From Pseudomonadota bacterium (lineage in GTDB: Bacteria; Pseudomonadota; Alphaproteobacteria; Acetobacterales; Acetobacteraceae): 12,227 nucleotides of DNA. The notes beneath the pieces are model-generated. The model saw only the letters and a program-made list of their open reading frames with translations. It did not search any database and was not told where the DNA came from. The stretch covers positions 1 to 12,227 of the forward strand of contig JAKAZX010000074.1 of NCBI GenBank assembly GCA_021826485.1. The letters are read 5' to 3'. The translations under genes were made by a program, and so were the position numbers. Numbering within the stretch: the first letter of the stretch is position 1; each line of letters opens with the position of its first letter. Below are positions 1-7,827 of this stretch, piece after piece.

Positions 1-807
<807 letters not shown>

Positions 808-891
808 ACGGGAACCGGCGGCATCGACGCCCATGACGGAGGATGACGGCACGCAGCGTTCCTGACTGCCCCTGCACGGAGGAGGACGGAC

Positions 892-1995
892 ATGAAGCTT
901 GGCCTGTTCATGATGCCCCTGCACGATCCGAACCGCCCGTACATGGCGGTACTGCGGGAGGACCGGGCGGCGATCCTGCTCGCCGAGGCGCTGGGCTATG
1001 ACGAAGCCTGGGTCGGCGAACACTATTCCTGCAAGACCGAGCCGATCGCGAGCCCGTTGCAGTTCATGGCGACGCTGGTGCCGGTGACGCAGCGGATCGT
1101 GTTCGGCACCGGCGTGCTCAACCTGCCGCAGCACCATCCGGCGCAGATCGCCGGCGATGTCGCGCAGTTCGACCACCTCGCCGAAGGCCGCTTCATCATG
1201 GGCGTCGGCCCCGGCGGCCTCGGTTCGGATTTCGAGCTGTTCGAGACGTTCGACAAGGACCGCAGCGCGATGATGGCCGAGAGCGTGGACATCATCCACC
1301 GCATCTGGCGCAGCGACCCGCCGTACCGCATTCACGGCACGTTCTGGAACGTGGTGGTCGAGCAGCAGATGCAACTGCATCTGGGCATCGGCCCGATGCT
1401 GAAGCCGTATCAGCAGCCGTTCCCGCCGCTCGCGGTCTCGGCGATGAGCCCGAAATCCTCTACCGCCCGGCTGGCCGGGGAGCGGGGATGGGGCCTGATC
1501 TCCGCCAATTTCACGCCGAGCAACCAGGTGCTGACGCACTGGCAGGCCTATTGCGAGGGGGCGGAGGCCGCCGGCCGCCGCGCCGACCGCGCCAACTGGC
1601 GTGTCGCCCGCAGCATCGTCTGCACCGAAACCGACGCCGAGGCGGAGGAGTACCTCGCCCGCGACACGTGCAGCCCCGGCTGGTACTACGCCTATCTGCG
1701 CGACAACCTGCGCACCTACAAGATGACCAAGATCTTCAAGCCCGATCCGCAGATGTCGGATGACGAGCTGACGGTGCCGAACATGCTGCGGATGATGGTG
1801 ATCTCCGGCAGTCCGCGCCGCGTGCTCGACCGGCTGGTGGCGCTGGTGGACGAGATCGGCTGGTTCGGCACGCTGCTGGTGACGCACAAGGACTGGGACG
1901 ACGCGGCGCTGCACCGCCGGTCGATGCGGCTGATCGCCGAGCAGGTGGTGCCGCGCCTCAGCCAGCACATGACGGCGCGGCAGGCGGCGGAATAG
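892..1995 (+). CDS. LLM-class (luciferase-like) flavin-dependent monooxygenase
   Basis: A 367-residue cytoplasmic TIM-barrel protein of the bacterial luciferase superfamily. These enzymes use reduced FMN and O2 to oxidise small organic molecules. Visible family blocks are the N-terminal strand KLGLFMMPLHDP (2-13), GYDEAWVGEHY (35-45), IVFGTGVLNLPQHHPAQIAG (69-88), the DHLAEGRFIMGVGPG segment (94-108) and the late GSPRRVLDRL (306-315). The PLHDP and GEHYSC..PIASP pattern recalls the limonene/alkane monooxygenase-like branch; this is recollection, not a search. The ATG at 892 is fixed by a near-perfect Shine-Dalgarno, GGAGGAGGA (878-886), five bases upstream, so expression is probably high. No flavin reductase, the usual partner, is in the window. 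The gene is 84 bp behind leuB on the same strand and ends 7 bp from the convergent binding-protein gene. Substrate unknown. Confidence 0.88.
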   Translation: MKLGLFMMPLHDPNRPYMAVLREDRAAILLAEALGYDEAWVGEHYSCKTEPIASPLQFMATLVPVTQRIVFGTGVLNLPQHHPAQIAGDVAQFDHLAEGRFIMGVGPGGLGSDFELFETFDKDRSAMMAESVDIIHRIWRSDPPYRIHGTFWNVVVEQQMQLHLGIGPMLKPYQQPFPPLAVSAMSPKSSTARLAGERGWGLISANFTPSNQVLTHWQAYCEGAEAAGRRADRANWRVARSIVCTETDAEAEEYLARDTCSPGWYYAYLRDNLRTYKMTKIFKPDPQMSDDELTVPNMLRMMVISGSPRRVLDRLVALVDEIGWFGTLLVTHKDWDDAALHRRSMRLIAEQVVPRLSQHMTARQAAE

Positions 1996-2002
1996 CCGCC
2001 CG

Positions 2003-3580
2003 CTATGCCACCGCGACGTTCCAGTAAAACAGCGCGGGGGCCGGGATGATGCCGGACAGCCGGTCGCGATAGGCGATCAGGCTGCGGTACTGGCCGAGCG
2101 GGATCAGCGTCACGTCGGCGATGATCAGCCGCTCCAGTTCCCGGCCGATCGCCTGCCGCTTCGCGGCATCGGTCTCGGCCGCCCATTCGGCGGCGAGATC
2201 GACCGCGCTGCGGTTGCACGGCCAGCCGTACCACGCCTGCTCGCACTGTCCGGCGAAGATGTCGAGCAGCGGGTTGGCGATACCGGTGACGGTGGCGTTG
2301 GTGATGAACACGTCCCAGCCGCCCTTGTCGGCCGGCGCCTTCGAGGCGCGGCGCTGGATCAGCGTGCTCCAGTCCATCGCCTGCACATCGACCGCCGCGC
2401 CGATGTCGCGCAGCATCTGGGCGGCGACCAGCGCCGGCGGATGCAGCGTCGCGTTGTCGGCGGGGTCGAGCACCACCAGCTTGCGCCCGTCATAGCCGGA
2501 TTTCGCCAGCAGCGCGCGCGCCGCCGCGGGGTCGTAGGCGGGCCAGCCGAGCGCCTGCATGCCGGGATCGTCGCCGGGCGTGCAGCCATAGGCCGCCGCG
2601 CATTCGCGCCAGGGCGTGCCTTCGCCCACCGTCGCCTGCAGGAAATCCGACTGCTTCACCGCCATCTGCACCGCCCGCCGCGCGTCCAGAGAGTCGAACG
2701 GCGGATGCAGGTGGTTGAGCAGCATGAACAACTGGTAGCCCAGCGGATCGTCCGGCTCGACCGTCACGCCGGCGGCGCGGCGCAGCAGCGGCACCAGATC
2801 GGGTGGCGGCGATTCCAGCAGGTCGAACTCCCCGGCCACCAGCCCGTTCGCCGCCGTCGCGGCATCCGGCGTGTAGATCGATTCCACCCGCCGCACCTTC
2901 ACCACCTTGCCGCCCGCCGCCTGGCTCGGCGGCTCGCTGCGCGGCACGTAGCCGTCGAATTTCTCGTAGACCACCTTGGCGCCCGGCACCCATTCGCCGG
3001 CGACGAAGCGGAACGGGCCGGAGCCAACCACCTCCTTGATCTGCGTGTTGGCGCCGGTCTGTGCCAGCCGCTCCGGCATCATGAAGGGGACGTTGCTGTC
3101 GATCTTGCCGAGCGCGTCGATGACGAAGCCGATCCGCCGGAACAGCGTCAGGCGGAAGGTGTGGTCGTCCAGCGGCGCGAGCGTGTCGGTGGCTGCCAGC
3201 AGCGCGCGGCCCATGCCGTCCTTGGCGCCCCAGCGGCGGATGGAGGCGACGCAGTCCGCCGCCCGCACCGTGCTGCCGTCGTGCCATTCCAGCCCGGGGC
3301 GCAGCCGGATCGTCCAGGTCAGGCCGTCGGCGCTGGTCTCGTACCCCTCGGCCATCTGCGGTTGCGGCCGGTTCGCCGCGTCCAGCGCGAACAGCGTGTC
3401 CCACACCATGTAGGCGTGGTTGCGGGTGATGTAGGCGGTGGTCCAGATCGGGTCGAGCACCTGGAGATTGCCGATCGGGACGGAGCGGATCACGTCCCCG
3501 GCGGCGGCACGCGCCCCCCGGGTGGCGAACAACGGCGCGGCAGCCGCGGCGGCCAGCAGACCACGGCGCGACAGGCTCAT
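2003..3580 (-). CDS. Family 5 (peptide/nickel-type) ABC substrate-binding protein
   Basis: A 525-residue periplasmic solute-binding protein of the DppA/OppA/NikA family (usual length about 500-540). It begins with a twin-arginine-like leader, SRRGLLAAAAAAPLF (4-18), and an ARA cleavage site near residue 25. Family 5 blocks follow: a VWDTLFALD core near residue 60, AEGYETSADGLTWTIRLRPG, WHDGSTVRAADCVASIRRW, VGSGPFRF, LNHLHPPFDSLDARRAVQMA and YDPAAARALLAKSGYD. The frame stays open far upstream (to 4987) only as a shadow of the amidohydrolase. The real start is the ATG at 3580, chosen for the signal peptide and for GGAGG (3590-3586) five bases before it. An in-frame ATG at 3592 lacks this spacing. 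No permease or ATPase of the dipeptide type is nearby, so it must use a remote transporter or act alone. Its divergent neighbour is the amidohydrolase; a functional link is inferred only. Confidence 0.9.
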   Translation of the reverse strand: MSLSRRGLLAAAAAAPLFATRGARAAAGDVIRSVPIGNLQVLDPIWTTAYITRNHAYMVWDTLFALDAANRPQPQMAEGYETSADGLTWTIRLRPGLEWHDGSTVRAADCVASIRRWGAKDGMGRALLAATDTLAPLDDHTFRLTLFRRIGFVIDALGKIDSNVPFMMPERLAQTGANTQIKEVVGSGPFRFVAGEWVPGAKVVYEKFDGYVPRSEPPSQAAGGKVVKVRRVESIYTPDAATAANGLVAGEFDLLESPPPDLVPLLRRAAGVTVEPDDPLGYQLFMLLNHLHPPFDSLDARRAVQMAVKQSDFLQATVGEGTPWRECAAAYGCTPGDDPGMQALGWPAYDPAAARALLAKSGYDGRKLVVLDPADNATLHPPALVAAQMLRDIGAAVDVQAMDWSTLIQRRASKAPADKGGWDVFITNATVTGIANPLLDIFAGQCEQAWYGWPCNRSAVDLAAEWAAETDAAKRQAIGRELERLIIADVTLIPLGQYRSLIAYRDRLSGIIPAPALFYWNVAVA

Positions 3581-3585
3581 CCTCG

Positions 3586-3590
3586 CCTCC
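3586..3590 (-). promoter_or_regulatory. Ribosome binding site deciding the binding-protein start
   Basis: GGAGG on the - strand, five bases upstream of the ATG at 3580. It selects this start over the in-frame ATG at 3592 and over the much longer open frame upstream. The signal peptide begins directly at the chosen ATG, which supports the choice. Confidence 0.75.
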
Positions 3591-3608
3591 ATCCCGCAAT
3601 CCGGCATG

Positions 3609-3638
3609 ATCCTAGACAGATGCGCCGGCGAAAGCCAA
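3609..3638 (-). promoter_or_regulatory. Possible sigma70-type promoter for the family 5 binding protein
   Basis: On the - strand TTGGCT (3638-3633) and TAGGAT (3614-3609) are separated by 18 bases. Each matches four of six consensus positions (TTGACA and TATAAT). Transcription would start near 3602 and leave a leader of about 22 bases that contains the GGAGG site. It lies in the 93-bp gap shared with the divergent amidohydrolase gene. I found no comparable + strand promoter there. Consensus-like boxes arise by chance, so this is tentative. Confidence 0.35.
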
Positions 3639-3662
3639 GCTTCCGCCGCATCGCGCAAGCAC

Positions 3663-3668
3663 GGGGAG
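3663..3668 (+). promoter_or_regulatory. Ribosome binding site deciding the amidohydrolase start
   Basis: GGGGAG lies five bases before the ATG at 3674. It supports this start rather than the long upstream open frame, which overlaps the opposite-strand binding-protein gene. Confidence 0.65.
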
Positions 3669-3673
3669 CGGCC

Positions 3674-5110
3674 ATGCCCACCACCTGCATCCGCAACGCC
3701 GACTGCATCATCGCCTGGGACGCGGCGAACCGCCGCCACGCCTATCTGATGGGCGGCGACCTCGCCTTTGCCGGCGACAGCATCGTCTATGTCGGCCCGC
3801 ATTTCGCCGGCGCGGCGGAGACGACGATCGACGGGCGCGGGCTGATGGTGATGCCCGGGCTGATCGATATCCACTCCCACCCCAGCACCGAACCTTTTTT
3901 CCGCGGCGTGCGGGAGGAGCATGGCGTGCCGGAGATGTTCATGACCGGGCTGTACGAACGCTCGGTCGCGTTCCGGCCCGATCTGGCCGCCCGCAGATGC
4001 GGCAAGGAAGTGGCGTATTGCGAGATGCTGCTGACCGGCATCACCACCGTCGCCGACCTCTCGGGCAATGACGAGGGCTGGATGGACACGGCGCTGCGCA
4101 GCGGGCTGCGCGTGTTCCTCGCCCCCGGCTACGCATCTTCCGTCTGGACCATGACCAACGGCTGGCAGTTGCAGTTCCGCTGGGACGAGGCGGCCGGCAA
4201 GCGCGGCATGGGGGCGGCGCTGGCGCTGGTGGATGAAGCGCGCGCGCACCCGAGCGGCCGGCTCGGCGGCATCGTCTGCCCGGCGCAGATCGACACCTGC
4301 ACGCCCGAACTGCTGCGCGACAGTTTCGATGCGGCGGCGGAGCGCGACCTGCCGATCACCGTCCACTGCGCGCAGAGCGTGAACGAGTTCAACGAGATGG
4401 TGAACCGCCACGGCAAGACGCCGATCCGCTTTGCGCACGACCTCGGCATCCTCGCGCCGCGCACCATCCTGGGCCACGCGATCTTCCTGGACGAACATTC
4501 CTGGCTGCACTGGCACACGCGCGATGATCTCGGCCTGCTCGCCGGCAGCGGGACGAGTGTCGCGCACTGCCCGTCGCCGTTCGCGCGCTATGGCCAGACG
4601 CTGGAGGATTTCGGCCGCTACGGCCGCGCCGGCGTCAATCTCGGCCTCGGCACCGATGTCGCCCCGCACAACCTGATCGAGGAGATGCGGCTGGCCGCGA
4701 TCCTCGCCCGCGTGTCGGCGGAGGATATCACCACGACCAGCACCGCCGCGCTGTTCCACGCCGCCACGGTCGGCGGCGCGGCGGCGCTGGGGCGGGCCGA
4801 TCTGGGGCGGCTGGCTGCGGGGATGAAGGCGGATCTGGTGCTGGTCGATCTGGCCAATCCGTGGATGATGCCGGCGCGCGACCCGCTGCGCTCGCTGGTC
4901 TACACGGCGGCGGACCGGGCGGTGCGCGACGTCTATGTGCATGGTGAGCAGGTGGTGGGCGGCGGGCGCGTGCGCACGCTGGATCACGCCGCCGCGCTGG
5001 CCGGCGTGGTGGAGGGGCAGCAGCGCATGCTGCGCGATGCGCCGTCGCGCGACTGGGGCGGCCGCAGCGCGGAGCAGATCGTGCCGCTAAGTCTGCCGCC
5101 CTGGACGTAG
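3674..5110 (+). CDS. ATZ/TRZ-type metal-dependent amidohydrolase
   Basis: A 478-residue cytoplasmic amidohydrolase-superfamily enzyme of the chlorohydrolase/cytosine-deaminase-like branch, whose members hydrolyse C-N or C-Cl bonds on heterocycles or related amides with one divalent metal. A beta-sandwich segment (about 1-60, and again after 380) frames a TIM barrel. Visible metal and catalytic positions are H67 and H69 (IDIHSHP), H231 (TVHCAQS), H268 (LGHAIFLDE) and D328 (GLGTDVAPHNLIEEM). The C-terminal LVYTAADRAVRDVYVHGEQVV is typical of the family. Position 234, normally the catalytic Glu in HxxE, is Gln. The ATG at 3674 is preceded by GGGGAG (3663-3668) with five bases between. The frame is open much further upstream, but that part is antisense to the binding-protein gene and shows low-complexity Arg/His/Gln translation. 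It is divergent from the family 5 binding protein, and its last 24 bases overlap the convergent permease gene. Substrate unknown. Confidence 0.9.
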   Translation: MPTTCIRNADCIIAWDAANRRHAYLMGGDLAFAGDSIVYVGPHFAGAAETTIDGRGLMVMPGLIDIHSHPSTEPFFRGVREEHGVPEMFMTGLYERSVAFRPDLAARRCGKEVAYCEMLLTGITTVADLSGNDEGWMDTALRSGLRVFLAPGYASSVWTMTNGWQLQFRWDEAAGKRGMGAALALVDEARAHPSGRLGGIVCPAQIDTCTPELLRDSFDAAAERDLPITVHCAQSVNEFNEMVNRHGKTPIRFAHDLGILAPRTILGHAIFLDEHSWLHWHTRDDLGLLAGSGTSVAHCPSPFARYGQTLEDFGRYGRAGVNLGLGTDVAPHNLIEEMRLAAILARVSAEDITTTSTAALFHAATVGGAAALGRADLGRLAAGMKADLVLVDLANPWMMPARDPLRSLVYTAADRAVRDVYVHGEQVVGGGRVRTLDHAAALAGVVEGQQRMLRDAPSRDWGGRSAEQIVPLSLPPWT

Positions 5111-5860
5111 CCACGCGCCGAGCAGCAGCACGGCAACCGCCAGCAGCGTCAGCAGCGTCGCGATCGCCAGCAGCGTCGGGTCGGTTTCGAACCGCACGCT
5201 TTCCCACATGCGCTTGGGCAGCGTGGTGGTGGCCGGGCCGCCGACGAAGATCGCCACCACCACCTCGTCGAACGACACGAGGAAGCTGAACACCGCGGCG
5301 GCGGCGACGGATTCGCGGATCGCCGGCAGGGTGACATGGCGCAGCGTGCGCCAGAACCCGGCGCCCAGGCTGCGCGCCGCGCGTTCCAGCGACCGGTCGG
5401 TGCTGCGCAGCCCCGCGCGCACCAGCACCAGCGCGACCGGCGTCGCCAGCAGCGTGTGGCCGAGCCACAGCGCCAGCGGATGATCCAGCAGATGCGCGCC
5501 CGAGAACAGGAAATAGAGACCCAGCGCCAGCACCACGACCGGCACCACCATCGGCGAGATCAGGAACATCTCCAGCGCCGCGCGGCCGCGGAAGCTGCCG
5601 CGCGCCAGCCCGATCGCCGCACTGGTGCCGAGCAGCGTGGCGCTGACCGCGACGGACGCGGCCAGCCGCAGGCTGAGCAGCGTCGGGCCGATCCATTGCG
5701 GGGAGCCGAGGAAATGCGCGTACCAGTGCAGCGACACGTCGCGCGGCGGGAACGCCATGAAGCTGCTGCTGCCGAGCGAGGTCACCATCACGACCAGGAT
5801 CGGCGCCACCAGGAACAGCGCGATCAGCCCGCCGAACAGCCACAGCGCCGCGCGCGCCAT
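5087..5860 (-). CDS. ABC importer permease, PotC-like (operon 1, second permease)
   Basis: A 257-residue inner-membrane permease of the spermidine/putrescine-type binding-protein-dependent family (usual length about 255-275). Hydrophobic segments are near residues 6-28, 66-86, 96-120, 128-148, 182-202 and 228-252. The cytoplasmic EAA loop that docks on the ATPase is visible as LERAARSLGAGFW followed by LPAI (158-181), with the expected Ala-Ala and Gly. The ATG at 5860 lies one base after the stop of the upstream permease, so translation is very probably coupled. The start has no strong Shine-Dalgarno of its own. It is the last gene of the four-gene operon, and its 3' end overlaps the convergent amidohydrolase by 24 bases. 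It should pair with the 5862-6704 permease as a heterodimer. Confidence 0.92.
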   Translation of the reverse strand: MARAALWLFGGLIALFLVAPILVVMVTSLGSSSFMAFPPRDVSLHWYAHFLGSPQWIGPTLLSLRLAASVAVSATLLGTSAAIGLARGSFRGRAALEMFLISPMVVPVVVLALGLYFLFSGAHLLDHPLALWLGHTLLATPVALVLVRAGLRSTDRSLERAARSLGAGFWRTLRHVTLPAIRESVAAAAVFSFLVSFDEVVVAIFVGGPATTTLPKRMWESVRFETDPTLLAIATLLTLLAVAVLLLGAWLRPGRQT

Positions 5861-5861
5861 G

Positions 5862-6704
5862 CTACTCCGCCCCCGTCACCAGCCGCGGGCCGAGCAGCGC
5901 GCCGAACGCCGCGAACAGCACGCCGGCCACCGCCATCAACACGACGCCGAGCATCGCCGCCATCCCCCAGTCCAGGAAATTGGTGATCTCCATGTCGATC
6001 ATGGTGGCGAGCGTGATCTGCCCCGGCCCGCCGAGCAGCGCGGGGGTGACGTAGAACCCCACCGCCAGCAGGAACACCAGCGCGCCGCCGGCGGCGATGC
6101 CGGGCAGGCTGAGCGGCAGGAACACGTGCAGGAAGGCGCGGCGCGGCACCGCGCCCAGGCTGCGCGCGATGCGCAGCACGTTCGGGTCGATCCGCCGCAT
6201 CGCCGCGACCAGCGGCAGCACCATGAACGGCAGCAGCACATGCACCATGCCGGTCTGCACGCCGGTCATGTTGAACAGCAGCCGCACCGGCCGCGCGATC
6301 AGGCCGGCGGCAAGCAGCGCGCGATTGACCAGCCCGTGATTGCCGAGAATGACGATCCAGGCGAAGCTGCGCACCAGGATGCTGGTCCAGAACGGCACCA
6401 GCACCAGCAGCATCAGCACGCGCCCCGCCGCCGGTGCGGCGGTGGCGATCAGATAGGCGAGCGGATAGCCGAGCAGCAGGCACAGCGCGGTGCTGAGCAG
6501 GCTGATCGACAGCGTGTTGCCGAGCGCATGCAGCAGCGAAGGGTCGCTTGCCATCGCGCGGTAGAATTTCAGCGTCGGCCCGCGGTCGTACAGGCTCCAG
6601 CCGACAATGCGAGCCAGCGGATAGAGATAGACGCCGAGATAGAACAGCAGTGCCGGCAGCGTCAGCAGCCCCTCGGCGGATCGCCAGACGCGCGGACGCG
6701 GCAT
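5862..6704 (-). CDS. ABC importer permease, PotB-like (operon 1, first permease)
   Basis: A 280-residue inner-membrane permease of the PotB type. Hydrophobic segments are near residues 12-34, 63-87, 95-120, 145-167, 190-212 and 243-272. The EAA-like loop reads LRIARSLGAVPRRAF then LPLSLPGI (about 167-194); the acidic residue of the consensus is replaced, but the Ala and Gly core is present. The ATG at 6704 is ten bases after the binding-protein stop. Only a weak AGGG precedes it, so coupled translation is likely. The open frame continues upstream into the binding-protein gene, but that part is a shadow. Residues 125-170 match the partial permease at the right edge closely (28 of 46 identical by hand count), marking the two importers as paralogues. 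Only one base separates it from the next permease. Confidence 0.92.
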   Translation of the reverse strand: MPRPRVWRSAEGLLTLPALLFYLGVYLYPLARIVGWSLYDRGPTLKFYRAMASDPSLLHALGNTLSISLLSTALCLLLGYPLAYLIATAAPAAGRVLMLLVLVPFWTSILVRSFAWIVILGNHGLVNRALLAAGLIARPVRLLFNMTGVQTGMVHVLLPFMVLPLVAAMRRIDPNVLRIARSLGAVPRRAFLHVFLPLSLPGIAAGGALVFLLAVGFYVTPALLGGPGQITLATMIDMEITNFLDWGMAAMLGVVLMAVAGVLFAAFGALLGPRLVTGAE

Positions 6705-6714
6705 CGCCCTGCGT

Positions 6715-7797
6715 CTAGCCCGCCAGCATCCATTTCGCGAACCGCTCCGCCTGCGCGACGCGCGGCGATTTGCCGTCCGGGCCGGGCGTGCTCCACCACA
6801 CCACGTTCTGCCAGAACTGTTCCTTGATGTTCTCGGGCGAAGTGTTGAGGTCGCGCGCCTCGGCGGCGCTGAGGAAATCGAACGCGCCGCCGTTGCTCGG
6901 GCCGTACGGCACGCGGCGTGCAATCTCCGCCTGCAATTTCGGCTCCAGCGCGGTGTTGACGAATTCCATCGCCATTGCCTTGTTGCGCACGCCCTTCACC
7001 AGACACCAGTTGTCGGAGGCGAGCTTGCCGCCGTTGTATTCGACGCCGATCGGCGCCCCGCTGCGCCGTGCGGTGATGCCGCGCGGGCCGATCGTACAGC
7101 CCACGCTCGCCTCCCCGGCCGCCAGCAACTGGATCGCCTGCGCATGGGAGGTGTACCATTTGCTGACCATCGGCCGCAGCCGGTCGTACATCTTCCACGC
7201 CCGCTCCACGTCCAGCGGATAGAGCTTGTCGAGCGGCACGCCGTCGGCCAGCAGCGCCACTTCCAGTTGCGGCTCGATCCCGCCCTGGAAGTTGAAGGTG
7301 CGGCCGCCGGGAAACGCCTTGTCGTCCCACACCTCCGCCCAGTTGCGCGGATGCTTCGCCTCGGGCAGTTGCTCGGTGTTGTAGACGATGTTGAAGGAAT
7401 AGATGCGTTGGCCGAGCGCGTAGGGCTGCTGCAATTCCTTTGGAATGCGGTCCAGCTTGGCGCGGTCCACGGCACCATAGTCGATCGGTTCCAGCAGATT
7501 GTCCTTCACCAGCGCCAGCACCGCGGGGATGTCGGTCATCACCACGTCCCAGCCGATGTTGCCGCTGAGCACCATCGCCTTGACCTTGGCGGTTTCCGGC
7601 GGCGCGTCGAACTTCACCGACCAGCCGGTGCGCTTGCTGAATTCCGGCACCACCAGCGCCGTCAGCGCCTCGTCGTACACGCCGCCCCAGCTCACCACGA
7701 CAAGCTGCCCCTTGTCCGCGCGCGCCGGGCGGACATGCAGGAACGGCGCTGCGAGTGCGGCGGCGCCGCCGGCCTTCAGCAGATCACGGCGTTGCAT
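6715..7797 (-). CDS. PotD-like periplasmic substrate-binding protein (operon 1)
   Basis: A 360-residue extracellular solute-binding protein of the family that serves PotABC-type importers for polyamines and similar small cations or organic acids. It has a twin-arginine-like leader (QRRDLLKAGGAAALAAPFL, 2-20) and an ARA cleavage site after residue 27. Mature-protein blocks are VVSWGGVYDEAL, WDVVMTDIPAVLAL, LALLADGVP-like ALLADGVPLDKLYPLDVERA (181-200) and YGPSNGGAF (about 298-306). The ATG at 7797 is preferred because AAGGGGA (7810-7804) sits six bases upstream and the leader begins there. An in-frame ATG at 7815 would add six residues and has no good site. It lies between the ATPase (30 bp upstream) and the first permease (10 bp downstream). 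The ligand cannot be told from the sequence. It is only distantly similar to the binding protein of operon 2. Confidence 0.92.
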   Translation of the reverse strand: MQRRDLLKAGGAAALAAPFLHVRPARADKGQLVVVSWGGVYDEALTALVVPEFSKRTGWSVKFDAPPETAKVKAMVLSGNIGWDVVMTDIPAVLALVKDNLLEPIDYGAVDRAKLDRIPKELQQPYALGQRIYSFNIVYNTEQLPEAKHPRNWAEVWDDKAFPGGRTFNFQGGIEPQLEVALLADGVPLDKLYPLDVERAWKMYDRLRPMVSKWYTSHAQAIQLLAAGEASVGCTIGPRGITARRSGAPIGVEYNGGKLASDNWCLVKGVRNKAMAMEFVNTALEPKLQAEIARRVPYGPSNGGAFDFLSAAEARDLNTSPENIKEQFWQNVVWWSTPGPDGKSPRVAQAERFAKWMLAG

Positions 7798-7803
7798 CGC
7801 GGT

Positions 7804-7810
7804 TCCCCTT
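7804..7810 (-). promoter_or_regulatory. Ribosome binding site deciding the operon 1 binding-protein start
   Basis: AAGGGGA on the - strand, six bases upstream of the ATG at 7797. It selects that codon over the in-frame ATG at 7815. A strong internal site fits the need for more binding protein than ATPase or permease from a shared transcript. Confidence 0.65.
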
Positions 7811-7827
7811 TCCATGATGATCGCGGT

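Noticed and set aside
833..865. Eleven-codon ORF (ATG to TGA, MTEDDGTQRS) between leuB and the monooxygenase, considered as a leader peptide.
   Set aside because: It has no ribosome site, no run of regulatory codons and no attenuator-like hairpins after it.
1996..2002. Bidirectional terminator between the monooxygenase and binding-protein stops.
   Set aside because: Only seven bases separate the stops, and no stem with flanking A/T runs is visible around them.
2441..3673. Long + strand open frame fused in front of the amidohydrolase.
   Set aside because: It is antisense to the binding-protein gene and composed of Arg/His/Gln-rich sequence. The amidohydrolase fold and ribosome site begin at 3674.
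3581..4987. Long - strand open frame continuing upstream of the family 5 binding protein, suggesting a 994-residue fusion.
   Set aside because: It is exactly antisense to the amidohydrolase. Its translation is low-complexity Arg/His/Ala/Gln without family motifs, while a signal peptide and GGAGG mark the real start at 3580.
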